Origin: Epsilonproteobacteria bacterium UBA4036
GTDB taxonomy: Bacteria > Campylobacterota > Campylobacteria > Campylobacterales > Arcobacteraceae
Reading direction: 5' to 3'
Length of the DNA stretch: 64,000 nucleotides
Assembly (NCBI GenBank): GCA_002382325.1
Contig: DGAG01000005.1
Coordinates: 1-64,000, forward strand
In this document: piece after piece, positions 27,666 through 36,142 of the stretch
How the letters are laid out: each line of letters begins with the position of its first letter
Numbering within the stretch: the first letter of the stretch is position 1
Notes under the pieces: generated by a model
Seen by the model: the letters and a program-made list of their open reading frames with translations, nothing else
The model's database searches: none
What the model was told of the DNA's origin: nothing
Position numbers and translations under genes: made by a program

Positions 27666-28529
27666 ATGATACTATTGCACGAAATTGATTCTTTTTTTAT
27701 TGAAGTCAGTGAAGCCATTTCTTCAAAACACCTTCATGATTTTCTTCATTCCAATTTGATGTTAAAAGGGATCTGTCTTGATGCTTCAAGTGCGATTTTT
27801 TACTCCTATTTAGCTTCGTGCCAACAATATTTCATAGCTCATTTTCACCTTGAAAATGAACCGTGTTTTATTGAACCCCAACTGCTCAAATTCTACTATT
27901 TTGAACAAACCAAAGTGGAAAATCAAATCGATTTATTTATATTGGAGAACTGTTTTGTGGTTTATGAAAACCAAGAACTTCTTTTATTTAAACCCATTCA
28001 ACAAAAAGTTTCTGCAGAACAAATTCAACACTTTATTCAAAAAAGTTTGCACTTGTCTGTTGATAATTGCATTGAAGTACATCCTCAACAAGTTAAAAAT
28101 TTTCAACAACAATTTGAAGCAAATCTTGATTATATCAAACCCTTATCGTATTTAAAAAACAACCATTATAAAGAACTCAAACGTTTTTTGGCTGTATGTT
28201 TTGGGTGTTTATTGACAGTTGTTTTGGCATTGGGGTATGAAATCTTTTTTGATAAGAAGACAAAGCACCCGATTGTTCAAAAAAGTGTTTATCCCCAAAA
28301 AGCATTGAAAAGTGTAAAAATTGCCGATGTAATTGAACGTATAAATTATTATAAACTTCAAGTAACGACCATAGATTTTCACAATGAACTGCTATTTTTA
28401 ACCTTGAAGCATACACAAAAGAGTCATTTAATTGAATTTTTGACTCACTATCAAGCGAAAGTAAAACGATTAAAATATAATACACAGGAGAGAGTCTATG
28501 AACTTAGCGCCTCATTTAGCCTTTTGTGA
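27666..28529 (+). CDS. Type II secretion/type IV pilus-like assembly protein (GspL/PilN-like), tentative
   Basis: This 287-residue protein was not recognised with certainty. A cytoplasmic N-terminal region (about 1-170) is followed by one membrane helix (about 178-195, LAVCFGCLLTVVLALGY) and a short periplasmic part (about 200-287). That layout matches GspL or a fused PilM/PilN. It is the first gene of a four-gene run that also encodes a PilO/GspM-like protein, the GspE ATPase and the GspF platform, so an inner-membrane assembly role is inferred from context. The last 32 bases overlap the next gene, showing tight coupling. Confidence 0.55.
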   Translation: MILLHEIDSFFIEVSEAISSKHLHDFLHSNLMLKGICLDASSAIFYSYLASCQQYFIAHFHLENEPCFIEPQLLKFYYFEQTKVENQIDLFILENCFVVYENQELLLFKPIQQKVSAEQIQHFIQKSLHLSVDNCIEVHPQQVKNFQQQFEANLDYIKPLSYLKNNHYKELKRFLAVCFGCLLTVVLALGYEIFFDKKTKHPIVQKSVYPQKALKSVKIADVIERINYYKLQVTTIDFHNELLFLTLKHTQKSHLIEFLTHYQAKVKRLKYNTQERVYELSASFSLL

Positions 28530-29178
28530 AAAAAAACTCAACTCTTTGCAAACAAGACAAAAAATACAACTCTATTTTATTCCGGTGTGTTTGATGGTTT
28601 TTGTTGTGTATAACTATATTGATTTCAATAAAGGTCTCTCTTCTAAACCCGTGACTGAACTGACACGAAATGAGCTAAATTTCTATGACTTTTTAACACA
28701 ATTGCAAGAGTTTTCACTCAATAAAGGCTTAAGTATTATAAATATCAAACAAAATAGTATGAGTGTTTCTTTAGAAGCACAAGGAGATTTTATAGAGTTA
28801 ATGAGACTGTTGATTTTTTGTGAAACCTATGAAAGTATTAATAACATTGAGTCATTAAAACTTACAATAAAAGAGAATACTCTTCATTTGCTTCTTACTT
28901 TTTCATTTGCCCAATATCGCTATGATGCGTTTGAACCAAATAAGAAAAGCCCATTAAAGAGTTTATTAAATCCTTTTACTCTTAAGGTGGCAAATGCAAT
29001 TGAGCCTTTGTCAATAAAGCTGTATGCCATTGTTAATAATGAAGTTTTGATCAATGATACTTGGCTTAAAGAGGGAGAAATGTATTTGGATTATGAAGTG
29101 TATGAGATTAAGACACACAGTGTAATGGTTAAAAAAACCACCAATGAATATGAGGAATTGCATTTGATTAAGGAGTAA
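28498..29178 (+). CDS. Membrane protein of secretion/pilus cluster (PilO/GspM- and PilP-like), tentative
   Basis: This 226-residue protein has one N-terminal membrane helix (about 23-40, YFIPVCLMVFVVYNYI), then a ferredoxin-like periplasmic part of alternating strands and helices (about 60-140). A C-terminal part resembles the PilP/GspC homology domain: LYAIVNNEVLINDTWLKEG followed by a YEVYEI hinge (about 175-210). It would link the inner-membrane platform to a secretin. No direct family match can be claimed. Overlap with the gene before and three bases to the GspE gene after support one operon. Confidence 0.5.
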   Translation: MNLAPHLAFCEKKLNSLQTRQKIQLYFIPVCLMVFVVYNYIDFNKGLSSKPVTELTRNELNFYDFLTQLQEFSLNKGLSIINIKQNSMSVSLEAQGDFIELMRLLIFCETYESINNIESLKLTIKENTLHLLLTFSFAQYRYDAFEPNKKSPLKSLLNPFTLKVANAIEPLSIKLYAIVNNEVLINDTWLKEGEMYLDYEVYEIKTHSVMVKKTTNEYEELHLIKE

Positions 29179-29180
29179 AA

Positions 29181-30572
29181 ATGAGTGTTTTAAACAAGTA
29201 TATTATTGATTATAATCTTATCAATGAGTTTGATGTCAATGAACTTAAAGCCTATGGCTTTGCACCCATTCAAAAAGATGATTTTCTAATAAGGGTTGTA
29301 CAAACTCATCATGCTGATTTACGTTATTTATCCCAACACTATGCGTTGCCTCTTCAGCTTATTACCATTGAACCCAAAGAGCTTTTTTTCTTATTAGATC
29401 AACATACATTAAAACAAAAGATTTATGATAATGCCTTAAAATCGATTGGAATCAGTGATTATACTTCGTCTTATATTAATGATTTTTTACTCTATTTAAT
29501 TGAGTTTTCTATTGTCAAAAATGCCAGTGATATTCATATTGAAACTCAAAAAGAGGCGTTGACAATTCGATTGCGTATTGATGGTTTATTGCAACAGTTT
29601 TTCAGATTTGAATGGGAATTTTATCCTGTAATTAGCTCTGTGATTAAACTTTTATCATCAATGGATATTACGCAAAAGCGGATTTCTCAAAATGGTCGAT
29701 TCAGTAAAAAAATAGGCTCCCATGAGATGTATGATTTTCGGGTTTCGGTGATGCCCACAATTAATGGTGAATCCATTGTTGTGCGAATTTTAGATAAAAA
29801 AAGTGTCAATACGCAATTAGAGAGTTTGGGATTTGAAAAGAGTATTTTAAATACACTTAAAACATCAATCAGTATAGCTCAAGGACTTATTTTAGTTACC
29901 GGTCCCACAGGAAGTGGAAAAACAACAACACTGTATTCGATACTTAAAGAGTTAAATTCTATCAATAAAAAAATTATTACCATAGAAGACCCTGTGGAGT
30001 ATCATATTGAAAATATTCAACAAATTGCTGTTAATAGTGAGATAAATTTAGGCTTTAGTGAAATTCTACGCGATGTTTTGCGTCAAGACCCTGATGTGAT
30101 TATGATTGGTGAAATCAGAGATATCAGTTCTCTTAAAATTGCTATTCAAGCCTCTTTAACGGGTCATTTGGTTTTAGCAACCTTGCATGCCAATGATTCC
30201 GTATCGACCATAAATCGTCTTTTAGATTTAGAAGCGGAACCTTTTTTGATTGCATCAACGCTTAAAGCCATTTTGTCTCAACGGTTGGTTTTAAAATTGT
30301 GTGAATCGTGTAAAGAGAGTATTCTTGGAGAGTATCAACCTAAAGGGTGTGAAAAGTGCAACTTAACGGGCTATCAAAACAGAAGTATGATTAATGAGAT
30401 TTTTGTTATTGATGAACAGATTGCATCAATGATTATTCAACAAAAAGAGATGGCACAAATGTTGGAATATGCCAAAAACAAAGGGTTTAAAACACTCTTT
30501 GAAAACGGAGTGCAAAAGGTTGAACAAGGCATCACGACGTTACAAGAAGTGTATAAAGTGACACGATTTTGA
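29181..30572 (+). CDS. GspE/PilB-family secretion ATPase
   Basis: This hexameric cytoplasmic ATPase powers type II secretion or pilus extension. Its 463 residues include the N2E region (about 100-190, with ASDIHIE), Walker A GPTGSGKTTT (about 239-248), Asp box, Walker B DPDVIMIGEIRD (about 303-314), His box HLVLATLHAND and the tetracysteine metal motif CESC...CEKC (about 374-398). The tetracysteine motif argues for GspE/PilB rather than the retraction ATPase PilT. The N-terminal N1E domain is short. The start has AAGGAG. The stop overlaps the start of the GspF-like gene by four bases. Confidence 0.92.
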   Translation: MSVLNKYIIDYNLINEFDVNELKAYGFAPIQKDDFLIRVVQTHHADLRYLSQHYALPLQLITIEPKELFFLLDQHTLKQKIYDNALKSIGISDYTSSYINDFLLYLIEFSIVKNASDIHIETQKEALTIRLRIDGLLQQFFRFEWEFYPVISSVIKLLSSMDITQKRISQNGRFSKKIGSHEMYDFRVSVMPTINGESIVVRILDKKSVNTQLESLGFEKSILNTLKTSISIAQGLILVTGPTGSGKTTTLYSILKELNSINKKIITIEDPVEYHIENIQQIAVNSEINLGFSEILRDVLRQDPDVIMIGEIRDISSLKIAIQASLTGHLVLATLHANDSVSTINRLLDLEAEPFLIASTLKAILSQRLVLKLCESCKESILGEYQPKGCEKCNLTGYQNRSMINEIFVIDEQIASMIIQQKEMAQMLEYAKNKGFKTLFENGVQKVEQGITTLQEVYKVTRF

Positions 30573-31759
30573 AAACATATAAAATCACCTACCAAGAAAA
30601 AGGACAGATTAAAACATTGGTGCTTGAAAGTGAAAATATTCATAGGGAGTCTTTGCCTTTAAATATTCTTAGTATTATTCCCTTACGCACAAAAAACAGA
30701 CAACTCTTTCAAAAAAGAGTATCAAGCAGTGAAGTGTTGGCGCTTTTTAATGAATTAAACATTATGTTACAAGCCAATATTTTGTTTAATGATGCCGTTG
30801 ATATTTTGTATAAAAATACACACAATCCTCAACTCAAAGAGGTTCTTTTTAGTTTGTTGCATGCGCTTCAAAATGGTCAAGAACTTAACACAGCATTGCA
30901 ACCGTATGAAAAAATAATCGGCTCATTGCCGTTGGTGTTTCTTAAAATTGCTCAAGATAACGGCAATTTAAAAACCATTATGAACTCATTGGTTTTAGTA
31001 CTCAAACGAAAACAGCACAACAAAGAGACTCTGAATGCTGCGCTGAGGTATCCACTTGTTTTATCAGTAGCGCTGTTATTTTTAACTCTCTTTAGTTTCT
31101 ATTTTGTTATCCCTAAATTTGAACATCTTTTTTTACAATATGAGTCTAATTTACCTTGGGCAACACAAGGGTTATTGAATTTCAAATATTTTATACATCA
31201 CTATTTTCTCTATATTTTTGCAGGAATAATAGGGGTGTTTTTTCTGCTTTTATCGCAATATCAAAGTAACCATTTCTTCAAATACAAAATTGATAAATGG
31301 ACAGTGTTAAAGATTCCATTGTTAAGTCGAGTTCTGTTTTATACCCATTTTCAACTCTTTTTTTTATGTGTCACCATATTATTAAACGATAAATATACGT
31401 TTCAAACGGCTTTTTTAAATGCCAAAGTGTTAATGGGAAATAACTATTTAAAAGCAAAGTTAAAAGTCATAAATCAGCAAATTCAAAGCGGAAAACCAAT
31501 ATTATTTGCCTTTGAAAACACTAAACTATTTGATGATTTCGTCTTAAGATTAATCAGTGTAGGCGAACAAAGTAATTCATTGAATATCACGATAAATGAA
31601 GTTGAAAAAATTTACAGCAAAAGAATGGAAAAAGCATTTAAAAGCTTTGCAACCAATATAGAACCTATTTTTTTTATACTGATTTCAACATTTATTGTTT
31701 GGTTAATGCTGGCGATTTTCATGCCAATTTGGAACTTAAGTGATGCCATGAATATGTAA
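30569..31759 (+). CDS. GspF/PilC-family inner-membrane platform protein
   Basis: This 396-residue protein has two GspF repeats. The first (about 60-175) and second (about 265-385) each have a helical cytoplasmic domain followed by membrane helices. The clear helices are at about 165-188 (LVLSVALLFLTLFSFYFVIP), 205-230 and 365-390. The second repeat has LRLISVGEQSNSLN, the recognisable GspF pattern. It forms the platform on which GspE acts. Translation starts at a TTG inside the gspE stop region, so it is coupled. folE follows after 12 bases. No secretin, pseudopilin or prepilin peptidase gene is present in the window. Confidence 0.88.
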   Translation: MKTYKITYQEKGQIKTLVLESENIHRESLPLNILSIIPLRTKNRQLFQKRVSSSEVLALFNELNIMLQANILFNDAVDILYKNTHNPQLKEVLFSLLHALQNGQELNTALQPYEKIIGSLPLVFLKIAQDNGNLKTIMNSLVLVLKRKQHNKETLNAALRYPLVLSVALLFLTLFSFYFVIPKFEHLFLQYESNLPWATQGLLNFKYFIHHYFLYIFAGIIGVFFLLLSQYQSNHFFKYKIDKWTVLKIPLLSRVLFYTHFQLFFLCVTILLNDKYTFQTAFLNAKVLMGNNYLKAKLKVINQQIQSGKPILFAFENTKLFDDFVLRLISVGEQSNSLNITINEVEKIYSKRMEKAFKSFATNIEPIFFILISTFIVWLMLAIFMPIWNLSDAMNM

Positions 31760-31771
31760 AAAGGGATAATA

Positions 31772-32341
31772 ATGCAAGAAAAAGATTTTGAAAATGCCAT
31801 CCGAAATATTTTAACGTATTTGGGAGAAGATATTACTCGAGAAGGACTTGAAAAGACACCCCAACGTGTCCGAAAAGCCATGGAGTTTATGTGCAGTGGA
31901 TACAACGAAGACCCCAAAGAAATTATACAAAAAGCACTTTTTACTTCAACCAACGATGAAATGGTTGTGGTCAAAGACATTGAATTTTACTCACAATGTG
32001 AGCATCATATGTTGCCCATTATTGGTAAAGTGCATGTGGCGTATATTCCCAATGGAAAAGTCGTAGGCTTGAGTAAAATTCCAAGAGTGGTGGATATTTT
32101 TGCCAGACGATTGCAAATTCAAGAGCAATTTACGGAACAAATTGCCGATGCGTTAAATGAACATTTAAAACCCAAAGGGGTTGCGGTGGTTGTAGATGCC
32201 AGACATATGTGTATGGAAATGCGTGGCGTACAAAAAATATGCTCTACGACGGTAACTTCTGCTTTAAGAGGTTTGTTTAAAAAAGAGAAAAAAACCAAAG
32301 ATGAATTTTTAAGTATTATCTCTTCGTCGTTTATCAAATAA
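31772..32341 (+). CDS. folE: GTP cyclohydrolase I
   Basis: This enzyme makes dihydroneopterin triphosphate from GTP, the first step of folate and pterin synthesis. Its 189 residues have [16 protein letters not shown] (about 28-43) and the zinc and active-site segment SQCEHHMLP (about 72-80) with its Cys and two His. [20 protein letters not shown] and the second zinc Cys region [10 protein letters not shown] follow. The start is 12 bases after the gspF-like stop with an AAAAGGG ribosome binding site, so it may share that transcript. Confidence 0.97.
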   Translation: MQEKDFENAIRNILTYLGEDITREGLEKTPQRVRKAMEFMCSGYNEDPKEIIQKALFTSTNDEMVVVKDIEFYSQCEHHMLPIIGKVHVAYIPNGKVVGLSKIPRVVDIFARRLQIQEQFTEQIADALNEHLKPKGVAVVVDARHMCMEMRGVQKICSTTVTSALRGLFKKEKKTKDEFLSIISSSFIK

Positions 32342-32357
32342 CACCCCAAGGAGTCGT

Positions 32358-33311
32358 ATGATTAATTGTTTTATTAAAAAAGGAAACCGACTCAATGTGA
32401 TTGAGGGCGTGAACGCTTTTGAAAACAATGAAGACAGAAACAGTGTTATTTGGATTGATATGGTTACTCCTTCCCTTGAAGAGATTAAGGCCGTAGAAAC
32501 CACATTTGATATCAATTTTCCTACCAAACAAGAGAGTGAAGAGATTGAGTTGAGTTCTCGATATTGGGAAGAAGATAACCGTATTGAAATCAACAGTTAC
32601 TTTTTGATTAATGACCATGGTCATGCGTCCAATGAAACGGTATCCTTTATTTTACAAGGAAAACTTTTAATTTCGATTCGATATAAAGATTTAGCCAGTT
32701 TCAGTGCTTTTACCAAACGATTGTTAAGTTCTCCCAAAGAGTTTAGAAATGGTTACTCAATTTTTTGTCAAATCATTGATATTCGAATCGATGCCGATGC
32801 GGATACCATTGAAAACTTATCAAAAGAGATTACCAAAATACGAAAACACGTCTTTACGGATTACTCCAATGACGATGAAGAAATCTTGGAAAAAATCTCT
32901 ACGTTTGAAGATTTGAACATGAAAATTCGAGAGAACCTAACCGATAAACAGCGAATCTTAAGTTCACTGCTTAAATGTGAAAAATATACCGATGAGAAAA
33001 ATGAAATTCCTATCATGCTTAAAGATATTCGTTCACTTATTGATCACACCAATTTCAATTTTGAAAGATTGGATTACTTACAAAATATCTTTATTGGGGT
33101 GTTAAGTATTGAACAAAATAAAGTTATTAAGATTTTTACTATTGTAAATGTGGTGTTTCTTCCACCTACGCTGATTGCAAGTATTTACGGAATGAACTTT
33201 GAGTTTATGCCCGAGTTGCATTGGGATTATGGTTACTTAGTTTCTATTGGATTGATGATTTTATCTTCGGTGACACCGATTGTTATTTTTAAGAAAAAAG
33301 GGTGGATTTGA
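32358..33311 (+). CDS. corA: CorA-family magnesium transporter
   Basis: This pentameric inner-membrane divalent-cation channel is mainly for Mg2+ (sometimes Co2+ or Ni2+). A long cytoplasmic funnel domain (about 1-245) is followed by two C-terminal membrane helices. The pore-loop signature GMNFEFMPELHW (about 278-289) lies between them. The basic C-terminus KKKGW is typical. Its 317 residues match the family. The AAGGAG ribosome binding site lies 16 bases after folE. A convergent mgtE gene, another Mg transporter family, lies across a heptamer-repeat hairpin. Confidence 0.94.
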   Translation: MINCFIKKGNRLNVIEGVNAFENNEDRNSVIWIDMVTPSLEEIKAVETTFDINFPTKQESEEIELSSRYWEEDNRIEINSYFLINDHGHASNETVSFILQGKLLISIRYKDLASFSAFTKRLLSSPKEFRNGYSIFCQIIDIRIDADADTIENLSKEITKIRKHVFTDYSNDDEEILEKISTFEDLNMKIRENLTDKQRILSSLLKCEKYTDEKNEIPIMLKDIRSLIDHTNFNFERLDYLQNIFIGVLSIEQNKVIKIFTIVNVVFLPPTLIASIYGMNFEFMPELHWDYGYLVSIGLMILSSVTPIVIFKKKGWI

Positions 33312-33323
33312 TGCTTAACGCGT

Positions 33324-33389
33324 AGCGTTCAGGGTTCAGTGTTCAGCGTTGAGAAAAGAATCTGAGCTCTGAACTCTGATTTCTGAACA
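33324..33389. repeat. Heptamer-repeat hairpin between corA and mgtE
   Basis: Four left heptamers (AGCGTTC, AGGGTTC, AGTGTTC, AGCGTTG; 33324-33351) face four right heptamers (CTGAGCT, CTGAACT, CTGATTT, CTGAACA; 33362-33389), and the two sets are roughly inverted complements. The structure is followed by CTTTTTC and lies between convergent genes. It probably serves as a bidirectional terminator. Confidence 0.75.
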
Positions 33390-33394
33390 CTTTT

Positions 33395-34738
33395 TCAAAC
33401 CAACATCACTTTAGCTAAACCTAAAAAGCTAAAAAATCCCACAATATCTGTTACCGTGGTTAAAAGTACAGTACTTCCCACAGCTGGGTCGATTTTAAAC
33501 TTTTTAAGAAGCAGTGGAATTGAAGCTCCAAAAAAACCTGCACTGAATAAATTAATAATCATGGATAAACCAATAACTACTCCTAACATATACGTGCTAA
33601 ACCAAAAAGAGGCAATAACTCCAATAATAAAGGCAAAAAACAGACCGTTAAAAATAGAAATCAGAACCTCTTTTTGAACCGCTTCACGACTGTTTTCAAT
33701 ATCAATCTCTCCCAATGCCATTTTCCGCACCATGACAGCGAGTGTTTGAGTTCCTGCGTTTCCACCCATGGAAGCAACTATGGGCATTAAAATAGCCAGT
33801 GCGACATATTTTTCTATGGTTTCATCAAATAAGCCAATAACCAAAGAGGCTAAAATGGCTGTGCCTAAATTAATAAATAGCCACAAGCCTCTTTTTTTAG
33901 CAATACTTAACGTATGGTCATCTCGTTCAAACTCTTCATTAACCCCTGCTAATTGATACATCTGTTCGGTGGCATTTTGTTCAATTACATCGATGATATC
34001 ATCACTGGTAATTCGCCCGATTAATAAACCTTGATAACCTACAACCGCCGCCACATTTAAATCGTATTGTTCAAAAAACTTCGCGACATTATCAATGTCT
34101 TCATCGTCTTGGACCTTAAAGGGTTTAAAACGATTTTCATCAAGCTCTAATATCTCTTCATACGTCTTTTCAAAATCAAAAATAATTAAATCTTCTAATG
34201 AGATGGCGGCTAAAAGTTTTTTATCGTTATCGACAATAAAAACTTGATGGATGTTTTCAAGCTCGTTTTGTTCTTTTAGCTCTTTTAATCGGGCAACAGA
34301 ATCTTTAATGGTTTCATCCAATTTTGCACTAAAAAGCTCTGTTTGCATATATGCACCGGCTTCATCGTTGCTGTAGCGTTTAAGCCAGTTAATCTCTTGT
34401 TGGTCTTCTTCTTCTAATCCATCAAAGATGGCTTGTGCTTTGTTTTTATCGATTTCTTCAATTTCTTGGATAAAATCGGTTTGATCATCAGAATCGAGTT
34501 CTTCAACGGCAGTGGTAAGTTGTTGGGTGCTTAAAGTGGCGTAAATGTCTTCTCGTAAGTAATCGGGCAGTTCTAAAATAACTTCACCCAAAAGCTCATC
34601 GGGAAGTTGTTTTAGAACAAAATAAAAATCCTCTGGGCTTTTTTTGAAAATCTTTTTTAACGAACGAGCAATATCACTTTGATGTAAACTATCAAGACTC
34701 TCAAGCAGCTTTTTGGGGTCTTTGATATGCTCTTTCAT
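33395..34738 (-). CDS. mgtE: MgtE-family magnesium transporter
   Basis: This is a homodimeric Mg2+ channel of the inner membrane. Its 447 residues show the helical N domain (about 1-125), two CBS domains (about 130-255, with LLAAISLEDLI and LIGRITSDDIIDVI) and five C-terminal membrane helices. The family motif MPIVASMGGNAGTQT (about 318-332) is present. CBS and N domains close the pore when Mg2+ is high. Having CorA and MgtE genes tail to tail is notable but not rare. Six bases separate it from the upstream M23 peptidase gene on the same strand, so they are probably co-transcribed. Confidence 0.95.
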   Translation of the reverse strand: MKEHIKDPKKLLESLDSLHQSDIARSLKKIFKKSPEDFYFVLKQLPDELLGEVILELPDYLREDIYATLSTQQLTTAVEELDSDDQTDFIQEIEEIDKNKAQAIFDGLEEEDQQEINWLKRYSNDEAGAYMQTELFSAKLDETIKDSVARLKELKEQNELENIHQVFIVDNDKKLLAAISLEDLIIFDFEKTYEEILELDENRFKPFKVQDDEDIDNVAKFFEQYDLNVAAVVGYQGLLIGRITSDDIIDVIEQNATEQMYQLAGVNEEFERDDHTLSIAKKRGLWLFINLGTAILASLVIGLFDETIEKYVALAILMPIVASMGGNAGTQTLAVMVRKMALGEIDIENSREAVQKEVLISIFNGLFFAFIIGVIASFWFSTYMLGVVIGLSMIINLFSAGFFGASIPLLLKKFKIDPAVGSTVLLTTVTDIVGFFSFLGLAKVMLV

Positions 34739-34744
34739 GGGGTA

Positions 34745-35926
34745 TTACACTTCGCTGTTTAGTGCTGTATAGGATTCAAACTTTGTGATATTGAGTGGTA
34801 CAGGTTTGTTTTGTATGGTTTGAATTAAATCTTGTGATAACTCTTTAGCATACGCAATAAATTTTTGTTTATCTTTTCCTTTTAACTCATTTTTGGTCAC
34901 TTTTATAATATTGGCAGGGTTAATTGCTCTGCCGTTTTTATATAAACCAAAATGCAAATGAGGTCCTGTACTCACACCTGTGCTTCCTACATATCCAATC
35001 ACCGTTCCTTGTTTAACCCATTGACCCGATTTGACTTTTGAGTAGCGACTCATATGGGCATACAGTGACTTATAGTTGCCTTCGTGTCGTATCTCTACGG
35101 TTTTTCCATAACCGCCTTTAACGCCTCTGAAAATGACTTTTCCTGAAGCAGCAGCCACAATGGGTCTTCCTGTTGGTGCAGCATAATCAATGCCTAAGTG
35201 AGCTCGATATCGTTTTAAAACAGGGTGCCAACGTTTATAGGTAAATCGGTCTGAAATCCGAGTGTAATTCACCGGTGTTTTCATAAAAAAGCTGGTGAGG
35301 TTTTTTCCATTTTGGTCATAATAAATGCCATCGATTTCATTTTTGAAAATATAGGTTTGTTTATTTCTTACTTCTACTAAGGCTGCATGTATGGTAGGCG
35401 TTCCATAATATTGTCCCATTCTGATACGTTGAGTATATTTAATGGCGACATGATCTCCTTTTCTCATTCTCTTAAAATCGGCAAGTTGATTAAAAGAACG
35501 AACAAATTCATTGGCTAAGCTCTCATTGGAAGTCGCTTCTAAAATATCTTGATAAGGAGAATACGAAATAGGAATAGCAATAGTTTGTGTCACTTCTTCA
35601 AAAGAAACGGGAGTGGTGGAAAAAACAAATTGATCTTTTTCTTTGTATAAATGGATTTGCATCTCTTCACTGATGGGAATAAGCACTTGAAGCAACTCTT
35701 GCGTTTCGTCGTTTTCCAATACATAGTACTTAATACCGGCATTAATTTCAGAACATAACTCTCGGTCACTTCGTTCTAAGTTAAAATACAACTCTTGTGG
35801 TATGTTTTTTGATTGTAAAAACGTTAAAAACGTTTCACCTCTTTCCCAAGTTTTCTCTTTTAATTGTGCTCCAAAAGCAACGCACCAAGTCAGTAGTAAT
35901 GTCAAAAGTAGTTTCACAAGTCCCAT
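34745..35926 (-). CDS. M23-family peptidoglycan endopeptidase (Csd3/HdpA-like)
   Basis: This periplasmic murein hydrolase has a signal peptide (about 1-19, ending VAFGA). Two N-terminal regulatory domains (about 20-240) are followed by a LytM/M23 domain with the metal ligands in HLGIDYAAPTG (about 257-267) and the HLHFG motif (about 338-342). The layout and 393-residue length resemble Csd3/HdpA of Helicobacter, a D,D-endopeptidase/carboxypeptidase that sets cell shape. That assignment is by resemblance of architecture. A TATAAT on the minus strand about 25 bases upstream fits a promoter. mgtE follows after six bases. Confidence 0.88.
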   Translation of the reverse strand: MGLVKLLLTLLLTWCVAFGAQLKEKTWERGETFLTFLQSKNIPQELYFNLERSDRELCSEINAGIKYYVLENDETQELLQVLIPISEEMQIHLYKEKDQFVFSTTPVSFEEVTQTIAIPISYSPYQDILEATSNESLANEFVRSFNQLADFKRMRKGDHVAIKYTQRIRMGQYYGTPTIHAALVEVRNKQTYIFKNEIDGIYYDQNGKNLTSFFMKTPVNYTRISDRFTYKRWHPVLKRYRAHLGIDYAAPTGRPIVAAASGKVIFRGVKGGYGKTVEIRHEGNYKSLYAHMSRYSKVKSGQWVKQGTVIGYVGSTGVSTGPHLHFGLYKNGRAINPANIIKVTKNELKGKDKQKFIAYAKELSQDLIQTIQNKPVPLNITKFESYTALNSEV

Positions 35927-36142
35927 CCCTGTTAAGTTAATTTGATAAGATTATACTACACAAAACTTAATTTGCCCCTCGATATAGGCTTTTTGAGTCA
36001 CTTAATTTGCTTCAAATGAGTAAAAAATAAATAAATATTAAGAAATGTACAACAACAATAAACTTTTAAGCTTAAATAGTTGTTAATAATATTTTAGATA
36101 AAATCCCTCAATTTTAAGATATAAACATAAGGTATATTTACT

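Noticed and set aside
33312..33394. An ordinary single terminator between corA and mgtE
   Set aside because: It probably terminates, but the exact 7-bp phasing on both arms goes beyond a simple stem, so it is reported as a repeat.
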